Below are positions 54,053 through 62,390 of a stretch of 64,000 nucleotides of DNA, in pieces; the stretch's first letter is position 1; each line of letters starts with the position of its first letter. The DNA comes from CAWKDG01 sp963848355. Its GTDB lineage: Bacteria; Actinomycetota; Acidimicrobiia; Acidimicrobiales; UBA8190. Position numbers and translations under genes: made by a program. The notes under the pieces were generated by a model that saw nothing but the letters and a program-made list of their open reading frames with translations, did not search any database and was not told where the DNA came from. The stretch lies in assembly GCA_963848355.1 (NCBI GenBank), contig CAWKDG010000012.1, positions 496,001 to 560,000 on the forward strand, read 5' to 3'.

Positions 54053-55831
54053 TCACACGCGACGGGAGGGCTCCGTCGTGGCCACCGATCCCAAGATCCT
54101 CTCGGTGACCACCGGAGCCACCCGATCGCGCGAGGCGCGGGCGAACAACTCGTGGTCGATGCCCGGCATCACCTCGAGATGGAAGCGTCCGGACCGGGCC
54201 AGCCGCCGAAAGGCGGCGGCCTGGCCGCGGCGCATCACCCGGGCCTCGCCGTCGCCGCACACCACATAGGCGTCGACCCCGCTGTCCACCAGCCTCTCGA
54301 TGATCCGGGCCGGCGGACTGCCCACGGCCACGCGGTTGATCACCCACCAGGCGGCATCGGGGAGACGGTCGACGATGCTCCCGAGCAGCTCGTGCGCCGG
54401 TAGCGCCCGCACCCAGCGCTTGCGCGCCGTCGTCGCCTGACGCCGGGGGTCGATCTCCGGCGTCCGCCCCCCGTCGTCGCCGGCCCTGATCTCCGACGGC
54501 CGGGCCGTGAGGATGGGGTTGATCACGCACACCCCCCCCACCCCGAGGGCGATCCCGCCCTCGATCGAGTGGTAGCCCCCCGAGCACAACCCCGTCAGGG
54601 TGACGGCACCGGGGTGGCCCGGCGCCATGGCGGCGACCACCTCGGCCAGGTCGTCGAACGCTTCCGGCGGGTACATCTCGTCCTCGCGCTGCCCGGGCCG
54701 CGCCGGGCTCTCGCCCAGTCCGCTCAGGTCGAACCGCAGGACGCGCACCCCGCCCGCCGCCCACCGGCGGGCGAACTCCACCCACAGCCGCGACGGGCCC
54801 ACGTGATCGATCAGCCCGGCGTTGAGCAGGATCACCGTCGGTCGGGGTGCCGGTCCGGCCGTCGACTCCGGTGGGGCCGCCGGTTCCGGTGGGGCCGTCG
54901 GTTCCGGTGGCGCCGCCGGTTCCGACACGATGCCGAACAGCCCCACGGAGCCGAGGGACACGATCGTCTCGACGACGGCCCCCCCGCCGGCGTCCGTGAC
55001 GACGGTGGCCGCGGCCCCGCCGGTGTGGGTGTCGCCCGGTGTCGAGAAGGAGGAGGGCTCCGGGCCCACCACCCCCGACACCCAGGCGATGACGGCGTCC
55101 ACGGTGGCGACGGGTTCGCGGACCTCGAACGGCTCGACGTCGACGAACTCGGACTGGCCGGCGGCGTCACCCCATTCCACGTGGTCCATCTCGAGGCGCG
55201 TCCTCATGGCCTTGTTGGCCGGCCGCTCGGGACGGACGAGCACGAGGACGCGGTCGGCCAACGGGCCCTCGGTGGCGGCGATGGAGAGTCCCCCGAGCTC
55301 CTCCACGGTCTCGGCCCCGAAGACGATGCCGGGAATCTCGACCGACCCGTCGTCGGTCGCCTTCGCCCCCAGGCTGAACAGCCCCAGCGCCTGCTGCTCG
55401 CGCAGATACGTCCGGCCCGTCGCACAGGGGTCCCACAGCACGAGCCCGTCGGCCCCGCCGGCGCGTGCCACCTCGCAGGCGGCCAGGGTGGCGCCCACGC
55501 GCATGCCCACCACCACCACCCGGGGCGCCCCCGCCCGGCGCACCAGGTCGACGGCGCGTCGCACACTGGCCGACCAGGCCTCGACACGCCGGGGATCGTC
55601 CTGGCTCCCGGCCGAGTCACCCGTCCCGTCGTAGTCGAAGCGCAGCGTCGCCAGCCCGGCGTCGGCCAAGCGCTCGGCCAGGCGGCGGAACGTCCGGTCC
55701 GAGCACACCCCTTCCAGACCGAGGGGGGGACACAGCACCACGGCGCCGCGGACCATGGCGTCGTCCGGCGCGTGCAGCCAGCCGAACAGGGGCCTCTCGT
55801 CGGGGCCGAACCACAGCGGGTGCGCCGTCAC
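54053..55831 (-). CDS. Tandem alpha/beta hydrolase protein, exosortase-associated type
   Basis: 592 residues from the GTG at 55831, which overlaps the stop of the GH2 gene (GTGA); a longer frame exists but would run into that gene. Two alpha/beta hydrolase domains are joined by a Pro/Glu/Ala linker (about residues 295-330). The first has LCPPLGLEGVCSDRTFRRLAERL and RFDYDGTGDSAGS, with elbow GMRVGATLA: Arg sits where the nucleophile Ser would be. The second has RFDLSGLGESP and elbow GLCSGGYHS: Cys at the nucleophile position. A PGIDHELF segment (His) is near the end. The pair resembles hydrolases 1 and 2 of exosortase-A systems, which act near exopolysaccharide synthesis, but no exosortase is in the window. 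Last gene of the carrier-protein operon. Confidence 0.82.
   Translation of the reverse strand: MTAHPLWFGPDERPLFGWLHAPDDAMVRGAVVLCPPLGLEGVCSDRTFRRLAERLADAGLATLRFDYDGTGDSAGSQDDPRRVEAWSASVRRAVDLVRRAGAPRVVVVGMRVGATLAACEVARAGGADGLVLWDPCATGRTYLREQQALGLFSLGAKATDDGSVEIPGIVFGAETVEELGGLSIAATEGPLADRVLVLVRPERPANKAMRTRLEMDHVEWGDAAGQSEFVDVEPFEVREPVATVDAVIAWVSGVVGPEPSSFSTPGDTHTGGAAATVVTDAGGGAVVETIVSLGSVGLFGIVSEPAAPPEPTAPPEPAAPPESTAGPAPRPTVILLNAGLIDHVGPSRLWVEFARRWAAGGVRVLRFDLSGLGESPARPGQREDEMYPPEAFDDLAEVVAAMAPGHPGAVTLTGLCSGGYHSIEGGIALGVGGVCVINPILTARPSEIRAGDDGGRTPEIDPRRQATTARKRWVRALPAHELLGSIVDRLPDAAWWVINRVAVGSPPARIIERLVDSGVDAYVVCGDGEARVMRRGQAAAFRRLARSGRFHLEVMPGIDHELFARASRDRVAPVVTERILGSVATTEPSRRV
54867..54920. 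repeat. 3 x 18-bp tandem repeat in the hydrolase linker
   Basis: Three near-identical 18-bp units encode the PEPAAP/PEPTAP-type linker between the two hydrolase domains. Confidence 0.85.
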
Positions 55832-58383
55832 GGCTCTCGGTGCAGCCGCGCCGTCGTCTCTGCGTTCAGGGCGCGCACGTGGCCCGACGGGTCCCCGTCC
55901 CCGCTCCCGTCCACCCGGGACAACGTCACCGTGCGCGTCGCCCCCGGCGGCAGATGGAACCATGAGTCCGACGGCCGGAACCCGGGGACCTCGACGACCA
56001 CCCACTGGGCGAACCGGCGGGTCGTCACGGACAGGGACCAGGCCCCGTCGGCCCCGGGCCGCACCGTGGCGGCCAGACCGATCTCGGGCTCGACGGGACG
56101 GTCGAGACCCGACGGCAGGTGGACGGCCTCACTCCTGATCTCCCCGGCGGCGTCGAGGAGGGCGACGGCCACGACGTCGTAGGGCGGGGGGCCGAAACGG
56201 TAGGCGTAGCCGAGGTCGCGAAAGCCCTCGAACATGGCCCCCGCCTCGAGCACGGCGTGGCCCCGGGCGGGGATCTCCACGGCCCGGCCCACCGACTCCA
56301 CGCGCAGCTCACCGCGGGCGAACAGCTCGACCCTCACCTCGCCGGCGAAGCCCCGGTCGCTGTCGTTCATCCCATGGAGGTGCAGACCGTTCAATCCCTC
56401 GTCGGTGACGAGCACGGCCACCGGGGCGAGCACCCGCCGCAGTGCGTACCACGGCGCCTTCGGCCGCCCCAACGCGTCGATCACCCCCCACCCGGCCCCG
56501 GGGACGAGGTCGCGCAGGGCCACGTGGAGCCCCCCGGCACACGACGACCCCGGACGGCGCCATTCGCTCAGCGTCCGCCCGAACAGCTCGGCCACCGTCG
56601 CCCGCCCCAGGTCGAGCGCCCTCTCGGGGTCGACGTAGCGCAACATGTGGGGGTCGACGCCGAAGAGCTCGCCCACGTAGAAGTCGCGCACGTCCTCCAG
56701 GTCCCACGACCGGCCCGTGTCGTGGTGCAGGGCCTGCTTCCAGCGCGGGTCGTGCCCGGCGCGCACGGCCCCGCCGCACTCCTCCTCCACCGTCTGCCGT
56801 TCCGGCGGGATGGCGAAGCCCATCCCCTCGCTCATGAAGCGGATCCCGGCCCGCCGGGCGTCGCCGGGGGGACGCAGGTAGGAGCCCACGCCCCAGTAGT
56901 GGCAGTCCCCGGCGTCGGGCTGGAAGGGCAGGTCGCCCCCGGTGGGGCTGGAGGTGACATAGGGCACGGCGGGCAGTTGGGCGGCGACCACGGCGGGGAT
57001 GGTCGTCTCGATCAGCGAGCTTCCCCACCGCTCGCGCGGGAGCCCGAACATGGCCGCCTGTTCCTCGATCTCCTGTGCCCCGCACACCACGGCCAGGGCG
57101 GGCCGGCCCCCCAGCCGGCCGAACACCTCCTCCAGCTCGTTCACGACGGCGGCGGCGAAGGCCTCGTCCTCGGGCGGGTCGACGTAACCGATCATGCAGT
57201 CCTGCCACACCATGATCCCGAGCTCGTCGCACAGATCCCAGAAACGGTCGTCCTCGTAGACCGTCCCCCCCGGGATCCGCACCATGTTCATGTGGGCCAG
57301 CACCACGAGCTCCAACGTGGCCCGCAGGTCGTCGTCCGCCGCGTGCAGGGCGATGGGATCGACGGGCCACCAGCACGCCCCCCGGCAGAACACGTCGACG
57401 CCGTTCACACTCAGCGCGAAGGCCCCGTCGGCGCGGTCGAGCGCCACCGTCCGGAATCCGACCCGGCCCCCCTCGACGGTGACGTCGCCCACCTCGACGG
57501 TGACGTCGTACAGCGGTTGCCGGCCGTGGGTGTGCGGCCACCACCGCTCGATCCCCGGCACCGTCACCTCCCCCTCCACCACCACGTCATCCCCGTCCAC
57601 CCGCACGGCCAGCGCGCCCTCCACCTCGGCCGTCGCCGGGGCGGTGGCGTCGACGCGGCGCACGCGCAGGCGGCCGGTGGCCGGTGTGTCGGTGGCCGGA
57701 GTGTCGGCGGCCGGTGTGTCGGTGGCCGGCGTGCCGGTGCCACCGGTGAGACGCACCATCACCGACACCACCCCGGCGTCGTCGTCGCCACAGGTGGCCA
57801 CCACCCGGCGCGCCACCACGCGGGGAGCGGCGGGCTCCAGACGGACCGGCCGCCACGGCCCCACAGGTGCGGGCGTCACGGCCCATCCCGGTTGGCGCCC
57901 GAGGAACGTGGTCCGGAACCACCGCAATCCCTGATGGTCGACCATCTGCGTCTTCCACCGGGGCCGGGGCCGGCGCGCCCCGAGCAGGGGGGAGAGAGCG
58001 GCGCAGCGCACCACGAGGTCGTCGCCGGCGGCCACGGCGTCGAGCTCGGCACGGACGGGGACGAACATGTTCTCGCTGTGCGCGATGTGCTCACCGCCGA
58101 ACCACACGTCGGCCACGGTGGCCAGTCCCTCGAACGTCAGCGTCCACGCCCCGTCGCCGCCGGCGGGGAGCCGGCAGCGGAACCACCAGTCGGTCGCGTC
58201 GACATCGATCGCCGTCGCCTGTGCCCACCCGGAGGCGGCGGTCACCGCCGCCCCGGCCGTCCCCGGCACCGGCGCCGGCCACCACTGCACGGGGAGGGTG
58301 TCGAGCCCGTCCGGTGACGTCGCGGCGCCGGGAGCAGTGGAGCAGCACGACCACGACGCCCCCGCCAACAGGTCATGCCCCAT
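55828..58383 (-). CDS. Glycoside hydrolase family 2 protein (beta-mannosidase-like)
   Basis: 851 residues with the GH2 layout: N-terminal jelly roll (WWFRCRLPAGG, VWFGGEHIA), Ig-like domain, TIM barrel (FCRGACWWPVD, HMNMVRIPGGTVYEDDRFWDLCDELGIMVWQD), C-terminal beta domains. In the barrel the acid/base Glu is in CGAQEIEEQ (CGNNE in typical beta-mannosidases) and the nucleophile Glu in FMSEGMG. It would hydrolyse or remodel a beta-linked sugar. No signal peptide, so cytoplasmic. Its start overlaps the DUF1839 stop by 11 bp, and its stop overlaps the hydrolase start, so it belongs to the operon. The Ig-like part contains a 15-bp tandem repeat. Confidence 0.88.
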   Translation of the reverse strand: MGHDLLAGASWSCCSTAPGAATSPDGLDTLPVQWWPAPVPGTAGAAVTAASGWAQATAIDVDATDWWFRCRLPAGGDGAWTLTFEGLATVADVWFGGEHIAHSENMFVPVRAELDAVAAGDDLVVRCAALSPLLGARRPRPRWKTQMVDHQGLRWFRTTFLGRQPGWAVTPAPVGPWRPVRLEPAAPRVVARRVVATCGDDDAGVVSVMVRLTGGTGTPATDTPAADTPATDTPATGRLRVRRVDATAPATAEVEGALAVRVDGDDVVVEGEVTVPGIERWWPHTHGRQPLYDVTVEVGDVTVEGGRVGFRTVALDRADGAFALSVNGVDVFCRGACWWPVDPIALHAADDDLRATLELVVLAHMNMVRIPGGTVYEDDRFWDLCDELGIMVWQDCMIGYVDPPEDEAFAAAVVNELEEVFGRLGGRPALAVVCGAQEIEEQAAMFGLPRERWGSSLIETTIPAVVAAQLPAVPYVTSSPTGGDLPFQPDAGDCHYWGVGSYLRPPGDARRAGIRFMSEGMGFAIPPERQTVEEECGGAVRAGHDPRWKQALHHDTGRSWDLEDVRDFYVGELFGVDPHMLRYVDPERALDLGRATVAELFGRTLSEWRRPGSSCAGGLHVALRDLVPGAGWGVIDALGRPKAPWYALRRVLAPVAVLVTDEGLNGLHLHGMNDSDRGFAGEVRVELFARGELRVESVGRAVEIPARGHAVLEAGAMFEGFRDLGYAYRFGPPPYDVVAVALLDAAGEIRSEAVHLPSGLDRPVEPEIGLAATVRPGADGAWSLSVTTRRFAQWVVVEVPGFRPSDSWFHLPPGATRTVTLSRVDGSGDGDPSGHVRALNAETTARLHREP
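57677..57736. repeat. 4 x 15-bp tandem repeat inside the GH2 gene
   Basis: Four imperfect units like GTGGCCGGTGTGTCG encode TPATD/TPAAD five-residue repeats. It keeps the frame and probably varies in number between strains. Confidence 0.85.
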
Positions 58384-59350
58384 AGCGCGCCACCAGGGTG
58401 TCCATGGCCGTGTCCCACGCCTGCTCCATCTTCTCGAAGGCCGGGGCCAGATCCACCGTCCGTCCGCGGGCGGCGCGGGCCAGCGAGAACTCGAGTCCCT
58501 TGGCCGTCGAGGCGATCACCTCGAAGGCGCCGGCCGCCTTGTCGAGGCCGCCCCCGTCGCGCTCGTCGAGCCACCGCACGAACGACTCCGCCACCTCGGC
58601 GTTGGCCCCGCACTGCCGGCACGTCCCGAAGGCGTAGGGATGGAAGGTGGCGTCCCCCTCCGACGCCAGCCATCCGAGATCGGCCTCGACGCGGGCCCGC
58701 ATCCGCGCCACCGGGTTCGTCGTCGGCCGGCGGCCCAGGTGATCCCGGGTGAGCGCCACCACGGCCTCGAGCAGGCGACGGTCGTCGTCGTGACGGACCC
58801 GGTCCAGCTTCACGATCTCCACATAGGGGAGCAGCACCCGCGGATCGCGCCCGTCGGGCAGGTGGAAAATGCCGTCGAAGTCGTCGCCCCCGAGCTCGAA
58901 GTAGCCGGCGTTGTGGAAGTAGCCCAGCCGCCGGTCTCCACGGTCGAGCATCTGCATCACGATCCCCGTCTTGGCGTGGTCGAGCCCGTAGGTGATCCCG
59001 GCCGTGTCGGGGAGATACCAGGCGTCGACCTCGACGGTGAGCAGGTGACCCTGGGCCAGGTGGTCGGCCACATGGTCGATCACCGGTCGCCACACGTACA
59101 TCTCCGACACCTCGAGCCCGAACAGCGCCCGCAGCTCCTCCAAGGGGAACTTGAACAGGGCCCACTGGTCGCCGTCGAAGTCGGCGCTGAGCGTCCCCGC
59201 CAGCGCCGCCACCGGATCGAGGCCGAGCACGTGCAGGACCTCGATCATCATGTCGAGCCAGCAGTTGGTCTCGGTCCAGTTCCGGTCGGGGGCGTGCAGA
59301 CGGTGGGGCTCGTAGGTGGCCGGATCCAGGTCGAAGATCTGCAGTCTCAT
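58373..59350 (-). CDS. DUF1839 family protein
   Basis: 325 residues; begins MRLQIFDLDPATYEPHRLH and contains NWTETNCWLDMMIEVLH, LTVEVDAWYLPDT, GYFHNAGYFELGGDDF, FHPYAFGTCRQCGANAE. These match DUF1839, a family usually encoded next to amino acid:[carrier protein] ligases. The fold is unknown to me; the early conserved Cys (NCW) and the AWYLPDT segment hint at a cysteine-hydrolase or transglutaminase-like activity, which is speculation. It could release or transfer the carrier-bound amino acid. It starts 45 bp after the ligase stop. Confidence 0.85.
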   Translation of the reverse strand: MRLQIFDLDPATYEPHRLHAPDRNWTETNCWLDMMIEVLHVLGLDPVAALAGTLSADFDGDQWALFKFPLEELRALFGLEVSEMYVWRPVIDHVADHLAQGHLLTVEVDAWYLPDTAGITYGLDHAKTGIVMQMLDRGDRRLGYFHNAGYFELGGDDFDGIFHLPDGRDPRVLLPYVEIVKLDRVRHDDDRRLLEAVVALTRDHLGRRPTTNPVARMRARVEADLGWLASEGDATFHPYAFGTCRQCGANAEVAESFVRWLDERDGGGLDKAAGAFEVIASTAKGLEFSLARAARGRTVDLAPAFEKMEQAWDTAMDTLVARYGA

Positions 59351-59401
59351 CGTGCCCGCCGGCTCACGGTGACCGCCTGCTCCGTGCCCGCCGGCTCACG
59401 G
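59351..59401. repeat. 19-bp direct repeat at the ligase / DUF1839 junction
   Basis: The 19-bp unit at 59351-59369 recurs exactly at 59383-59401. The right copy contains the ligase stop codon; the left copy directly precedes the DUF1839 ATG and carries its GC-rich ribosome-like site. Confidence 0.85.
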
Positions 59402-60307
59402 CCACAGCTGGGCCCGGACCGCCGCCGGCCACGCGCCGGTGTCGAAGCCGTGCGTGTGCAGCAGCGCCAACGCCGTGCGGTCGACCCCCACGGCGAAGCA
59501 GGCGGAGTGGGCCACGGCGCCGTCGGCCGACGTGATCCCGAAGGTCTTCCCGAAGTGGTCCTGGTGGCGGTTGACCGACGAGATGGCCGTCGGTGACTCC
59601 TTCGACGTGATCGGGGTCACGAACTCGAGCTTGAGCGCTTCGTCACGCTGGTTGGCGGCCATCATCTTCCCCACCCGCCCGAAGAAGGGGTCGTTCGCCA
59701 CCACCACATCGATCTCCAGGCCCAGGCTCTCGAGCATGGCCGTGCCCCGCTCCACCCACACGTCACGGTGGGCGTCACCGCCGGCGGGGTCGCCGACATA
59801 GACGAACTCGTGCATCCGGAAAGCCATCATCCGGGCCGGATCGGGACTGGGCTCGTGGCGGAAGCACCAGCCGTGGACCTCGAAGCGCCGTCCCCCGGCG
59901 GGAAGGGGGCCGTCGGTGCACAGCGGGTAGACGGGGTGACAGGCGGCCGGTCGCAGCACCACGTCGGCCGGCTCCAGGACCTCGACCCAGTCGTGGCCCC
60001 CTTCCACCAGGGCCAGCAGCCGGGCGTGCAGCTTGTCGTCGCCCCGGAAGGTGTGGACGGAACCGGTCAGATCGGGGAACGACTTCAGGTAGTCGGTCTT
60101 CTCGAGCAGCCACCGCGGGATCACGGGGGGGAAGTGCACGGTGGTGGCCCCGTCGGCCGCCCCCGTCCGCGTCGTCAGGCCGATGATCCCCGAGATGATC
60201 GTCTCGTAGGCGAGCGACCGGCCGTACAGACCCTCGACCCCGGCGTCGATCACCAGCCCCGAGTCGATCAGCTCGTCGCGGAACGTCCCGTCGTCGTCGT
60301 CGGCCAC
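59396..60307 (-). CDS. Amino acid:[carrier protein] ligase (class II aaRS-like)
   Basis: 303 residues from the GTG at 60307, with AAGGAGG ten nt upstream. It resembles the catalytic core of atypical SerRS without the tRNA-binding arm, as in the Bradyrhizobium enzymes. These activate glycine or alanine with ATP and load it onto the phosphopantetheine of a small carrier protein. The zinc ligands that bind the amino acid are in place: Cys123 (RPAACHPVYP), Glu167 (RMHEFVYVG) and Cys270 (HSACFAVGVDR). Class II motif 2-like (GWCFRHEPSPDPARM) and motif 3-like (GVDRTALAL) regions are present. The partner carrier protein is two genes upstream. The preferred amino acid cannot be read from sequence alone. 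Confidence 0.88.
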   Translation of the reverse strand: MADDDDGTFRDELIDSGLVIDAGVEGLYGRSLAYETIISGIIGLTTRTGAADGATTVHFPPVIPRWLLEKTDYLKSFPDLTGSVHTFRGDDKLHARLLALVEGGHDWVEVLEPADVVLRPAACHPVYPLCTDGPLPAGGRRFEVHGWCFRHEPSPDPARMMAFRMHEFVYVGDPAGGDAHRDVWVERGTAMLESLGLEIDVVVANDPFFGRVGKMMAANQRDEALKLEFVTPITSKESPTAISSVNRHQDHFGKTFGITSADGAVAHSACFAVGVDRTALALLHTHGFDTGAWPAAVRAQLWP

Positions 60308-60312
60308 GGCCC

Positions 60313-61470
60313 TCAGTCCTCCTTGTGCACGAGGAGCATCTGGGCGTTGTTGGCGATGATCCGGTCGTTGTTCACCATCACCGCCGCCCCGTAGGCGTCG
60401 CGCAGCAGACGACCCAGGCTGTAGGGCGAGTCCTCGCGGTAGCCGGCGATCCCGCAGATGGTGAGTGCCTTCCCCACGATCTCCACCACCAGGGTCGACG
60501 ACGAGACCTTGAGCCCGTTCATGGCGATGGCGAAGCCCATCCCCGACAGCGTCTCGAGATCGTCGTACACCTCGTCGTACGTCCGCGCCGCCCCGTGCAC
60601 CAGGACCTCCATCTGCTGGAAGACGGTCATGAGCTCGGCCAGGCGCACCGCCGCCGGGGACGTCACCCCCGGGTTCTTGCGCGCCTCGGTCCGCACGAAA
60701 CGACGGGCCCGGTCGACCGCGGCGGCCGCCAGGCCCAGCCACACCGAGCTCCACAGGACATGCGACACCGGCAGCATCGTCCGGCTGGCGATGTCGGCGA
60801 AGGGGTCGTCGAGGACCTGCCGGACGTCGCCTTCGGCGGCCAACGAGAACCCCAGGCTGCACGTCCCCCGGAACCCCAACGTGTCCCAGCCGCTGGTGGC
60901 CTCGAGGGTGAGCCCCGGTGCCGTGCACAGGACGAGAACCTGGTCGTTCGGCGGGCTGTCGGGCGACCGCCTGGCCGTGGCCAGCACGGCGTCGGCGTTC
61001 TCGCCGTAGGAGATCACCGGCGCCTTCTTCTCCAAGGTGAACCGGTTGCCGTCGCTCTCGACGGCGCACACGCTCGTCCTGATGTCCCCGCCCACGCCGA
61101 TCTCGGTGGTGGCCGAAGCCAGGAGCAGCTGGCGGTCCACCAGGGCCCGCTGATAGTCGCGCAGGAAGTCGGAGCGACCGTGACGCACGAGGCAGGCCAC
61201 CTGCATCTGGTGCATGGCGTAGACCATCGCCGTCGACGCGCAGTGCCGGGCCAGGGCCCCCACGGCCTCGGCCACCCGGCCGATGCTGGCACCGCCGCCG
61301 CCCAGGTCGGTCGGGACGAGGACCGACAGCAGCTGCGCCGAGCGCAGCGCCTCCATCGCCTCGGTCGGGAAACGCGCCTTGCGGTCGACGTCGTCGGCCG
61401 CCGGGCCTGCCACCTCCTCGCCGATCCGGGCCGCCTCTCCGACGAGCCGGTCGGCGGCGTCCGCCGTCAC
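60313..61470 (-). CDS. Acyl-CoA dehydrogenase-like flavoprotein
   Basis: 385 residues, GTG at 61470 with GGAGAGGAAACC upstream. All three ACAD parts are present: helical N-terminus (PTEAMEALRSAQLLSVLVPTDLGG), the middle beta domain (LASATTEIGVGGDIRTS; KKAPVISYGENADAVL), and the helical end (TICGIAGYREDSPYSLGRLLRDAYGA). The FAD-binding pattern looks intact; the catalytic base could not be assigned with confidence. Carrier-linked ACAD relatives oxidise aminoacyl groups on carrier proteins (for example prolyl-carrier-protein dehydrogenases), so a carrier-bound amino acid is the likely substrate. Placed between the carrier protein and its ligase. Confidence 0.88.
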   Translation of the reverse strand: MTADAADRLVGEAARIGEEVAGPAADDVDRKARFPTEAMEALRSAQLLSVLVPTDLGGGGASIGRVAEAVGALARHCASTAMVYAMHQMQVACLVRHGRSDFLRDYQRALVDRQLLLASATTEIGVGGDIRTSVCAVESDGNRFTLEKKAPVISYGENADAVLATARRSPDSPPNDQVLVLCTAPGLTLEATSGWDTLGFRGTCSLGFSLAAEGDVRQVLDDPFADIASRTMLPVSHVLWSSVWLGLAAAAVDRARRFVRTEARKNPGVTSPAAVRLAELMTVFQQMEVLVHGAARTYDEVYDDLETLSGMGFAIAMNGLKVSSSTLVVEIVGKALTICGIAGYREDSPYSLGRLLRDAYGAAVMVNNDRIIANNAQMLLVHKED

Positions 61471-61501
61471 CGGTTTCCTCTCCCCGACGTCACCGGTGAC
61501 G

Positions 61502-61750
61502 TCACTCGGCCGGTGCGCCGACCAGCGAGGTGAGCGCGGCGCTGATGGCGGACACCGACTCGAAGGTGCCCTTGCGCAGCATGCTCTCGGGGAATTCGAT
61601 GTCGAAGGTGTCCTCCAGGGCCAGCATCACGCTGACCGACGCGTGGGACGTCATCCCCGCCTGGTAGAGGTCGGCGTCGTCGTCGAGCGAGCTCACCTCG
61701 ACGGGGAGGCGGGCGTGCTCGGCCAGGATCTCCCTGATCTCGGTCTCCAT
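61502..61750 (-). CDS. Small acyl/aminoacyl carrier protein
   Basis: 82 residues from the ATG at 61750, with AAGGAG eight nt upstream. Acidic four-helix carrier with the phosphopantetheine site at Ser35: LYQAGMTSHASVSVMLALED. The usual DSL is TSH here, the form seen in carrier proteins paired with amino acid:[carrier protein] ligases. Thus it is probably the substrate of the ligase at 59396, after activation by the AcpS encoded 2 bp upstream. It starts right after the AcpS stop, in the same operon. Confidence 0.9.
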   Translation of the reverse strand: METEIREILAEHARLPVEVSSLDDDADLYQAGMTSHASVSVMLALEDTFDIEFPESMLRKGTFESVSAISAALTSLVGAPAE

Positions 61751-61752
61751 CG

Positions 61753-62193
61753 CTATCGCTCCTTGTCCGCGTGGCTCGTGTCCGCGTCGCCGGTTTCCCC
61801 GTCGCAGACGGCCACCACCACGGCGGCGGCCATGCCCGACTCGTGGGTGAGGCTCACGGCCAGGTTGCTGATCCCCTGCTCCCGCGCCATCCGGGCGGCC
61901 TCGTCGGTCAGGTGGAGCTCGCACCACCCGGCCGGGTCACGCCTGATCTCGATGGAGCGCCAGTCGGGCTGGTGGGCCACCGGCCGCAGCACCTTGATCG
62001 TCGCCTCCTTGGCGGCGAAGCGCGCCGCCAGCCCGGCGGCCACCACCGCCGGCGTCCCCTGGCAGCAGGACACCTCGTGGGCCGTGTAGACGCGCCCGAC
62101 GTACCGGTCCCCGAACCGGGCCACGGACTCGGCGACGTGGTCGACGGGCACCAGGTCCGTTCCCACCCGCAAGGTGCCCAAGAGCTCGTCCAC
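61753..62193 (-). CDS. acpS: 4'-phosphopantetheinyl transferase, AcpS type
   Basis: 146 residues (GTG, AGGAAC upstream). It has the two magnesium-binding motifs: Asp13 in VGTDLVPV and Glu63 in FAAKEATIKVL. It transfers phosphopantetheine from CoA to the carrier protein. The final 20 residues (after VAVCDG) are acidic and non-conserved. First gene of the carrier-protein operon, so it probably serves that carrier; a cell-wide role for fatty-acid ACP is also possible, as no second copy can be judged from this window. Confidence 0.9.
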   Translation of the reverse strand: MDELLGTLRVGTDLVPVDHVAESVARFGDRYVGRVYTAHEVSCCQGTPAVVAAGLAARFAAKEATIKVLRPVAHQPDWRSIEIRRDPAGWCELHLTDEAARMAREQGISNLAVSLTHESGMAAAVVVAVCDGETGDADTSHADKER

Positions 62194-62390
62194 CGTTCCT
62201 GCCTGGTCCCATCGTCGAGGAAAGCGACACCGGGGCGCGCCGTCCCGACGGCACGCACCACGAAATGTATCGTCATTTCCCGGCGATCCTGGAGCCCCCG
62301 GCCGCGCCGGCCAGGCACGACGGACACGCCTCCGTGACCACGACCGCCCTCGGCGTCGGCCCTCCGGGCCAGGTCGGAGGCTCGCCCGTC

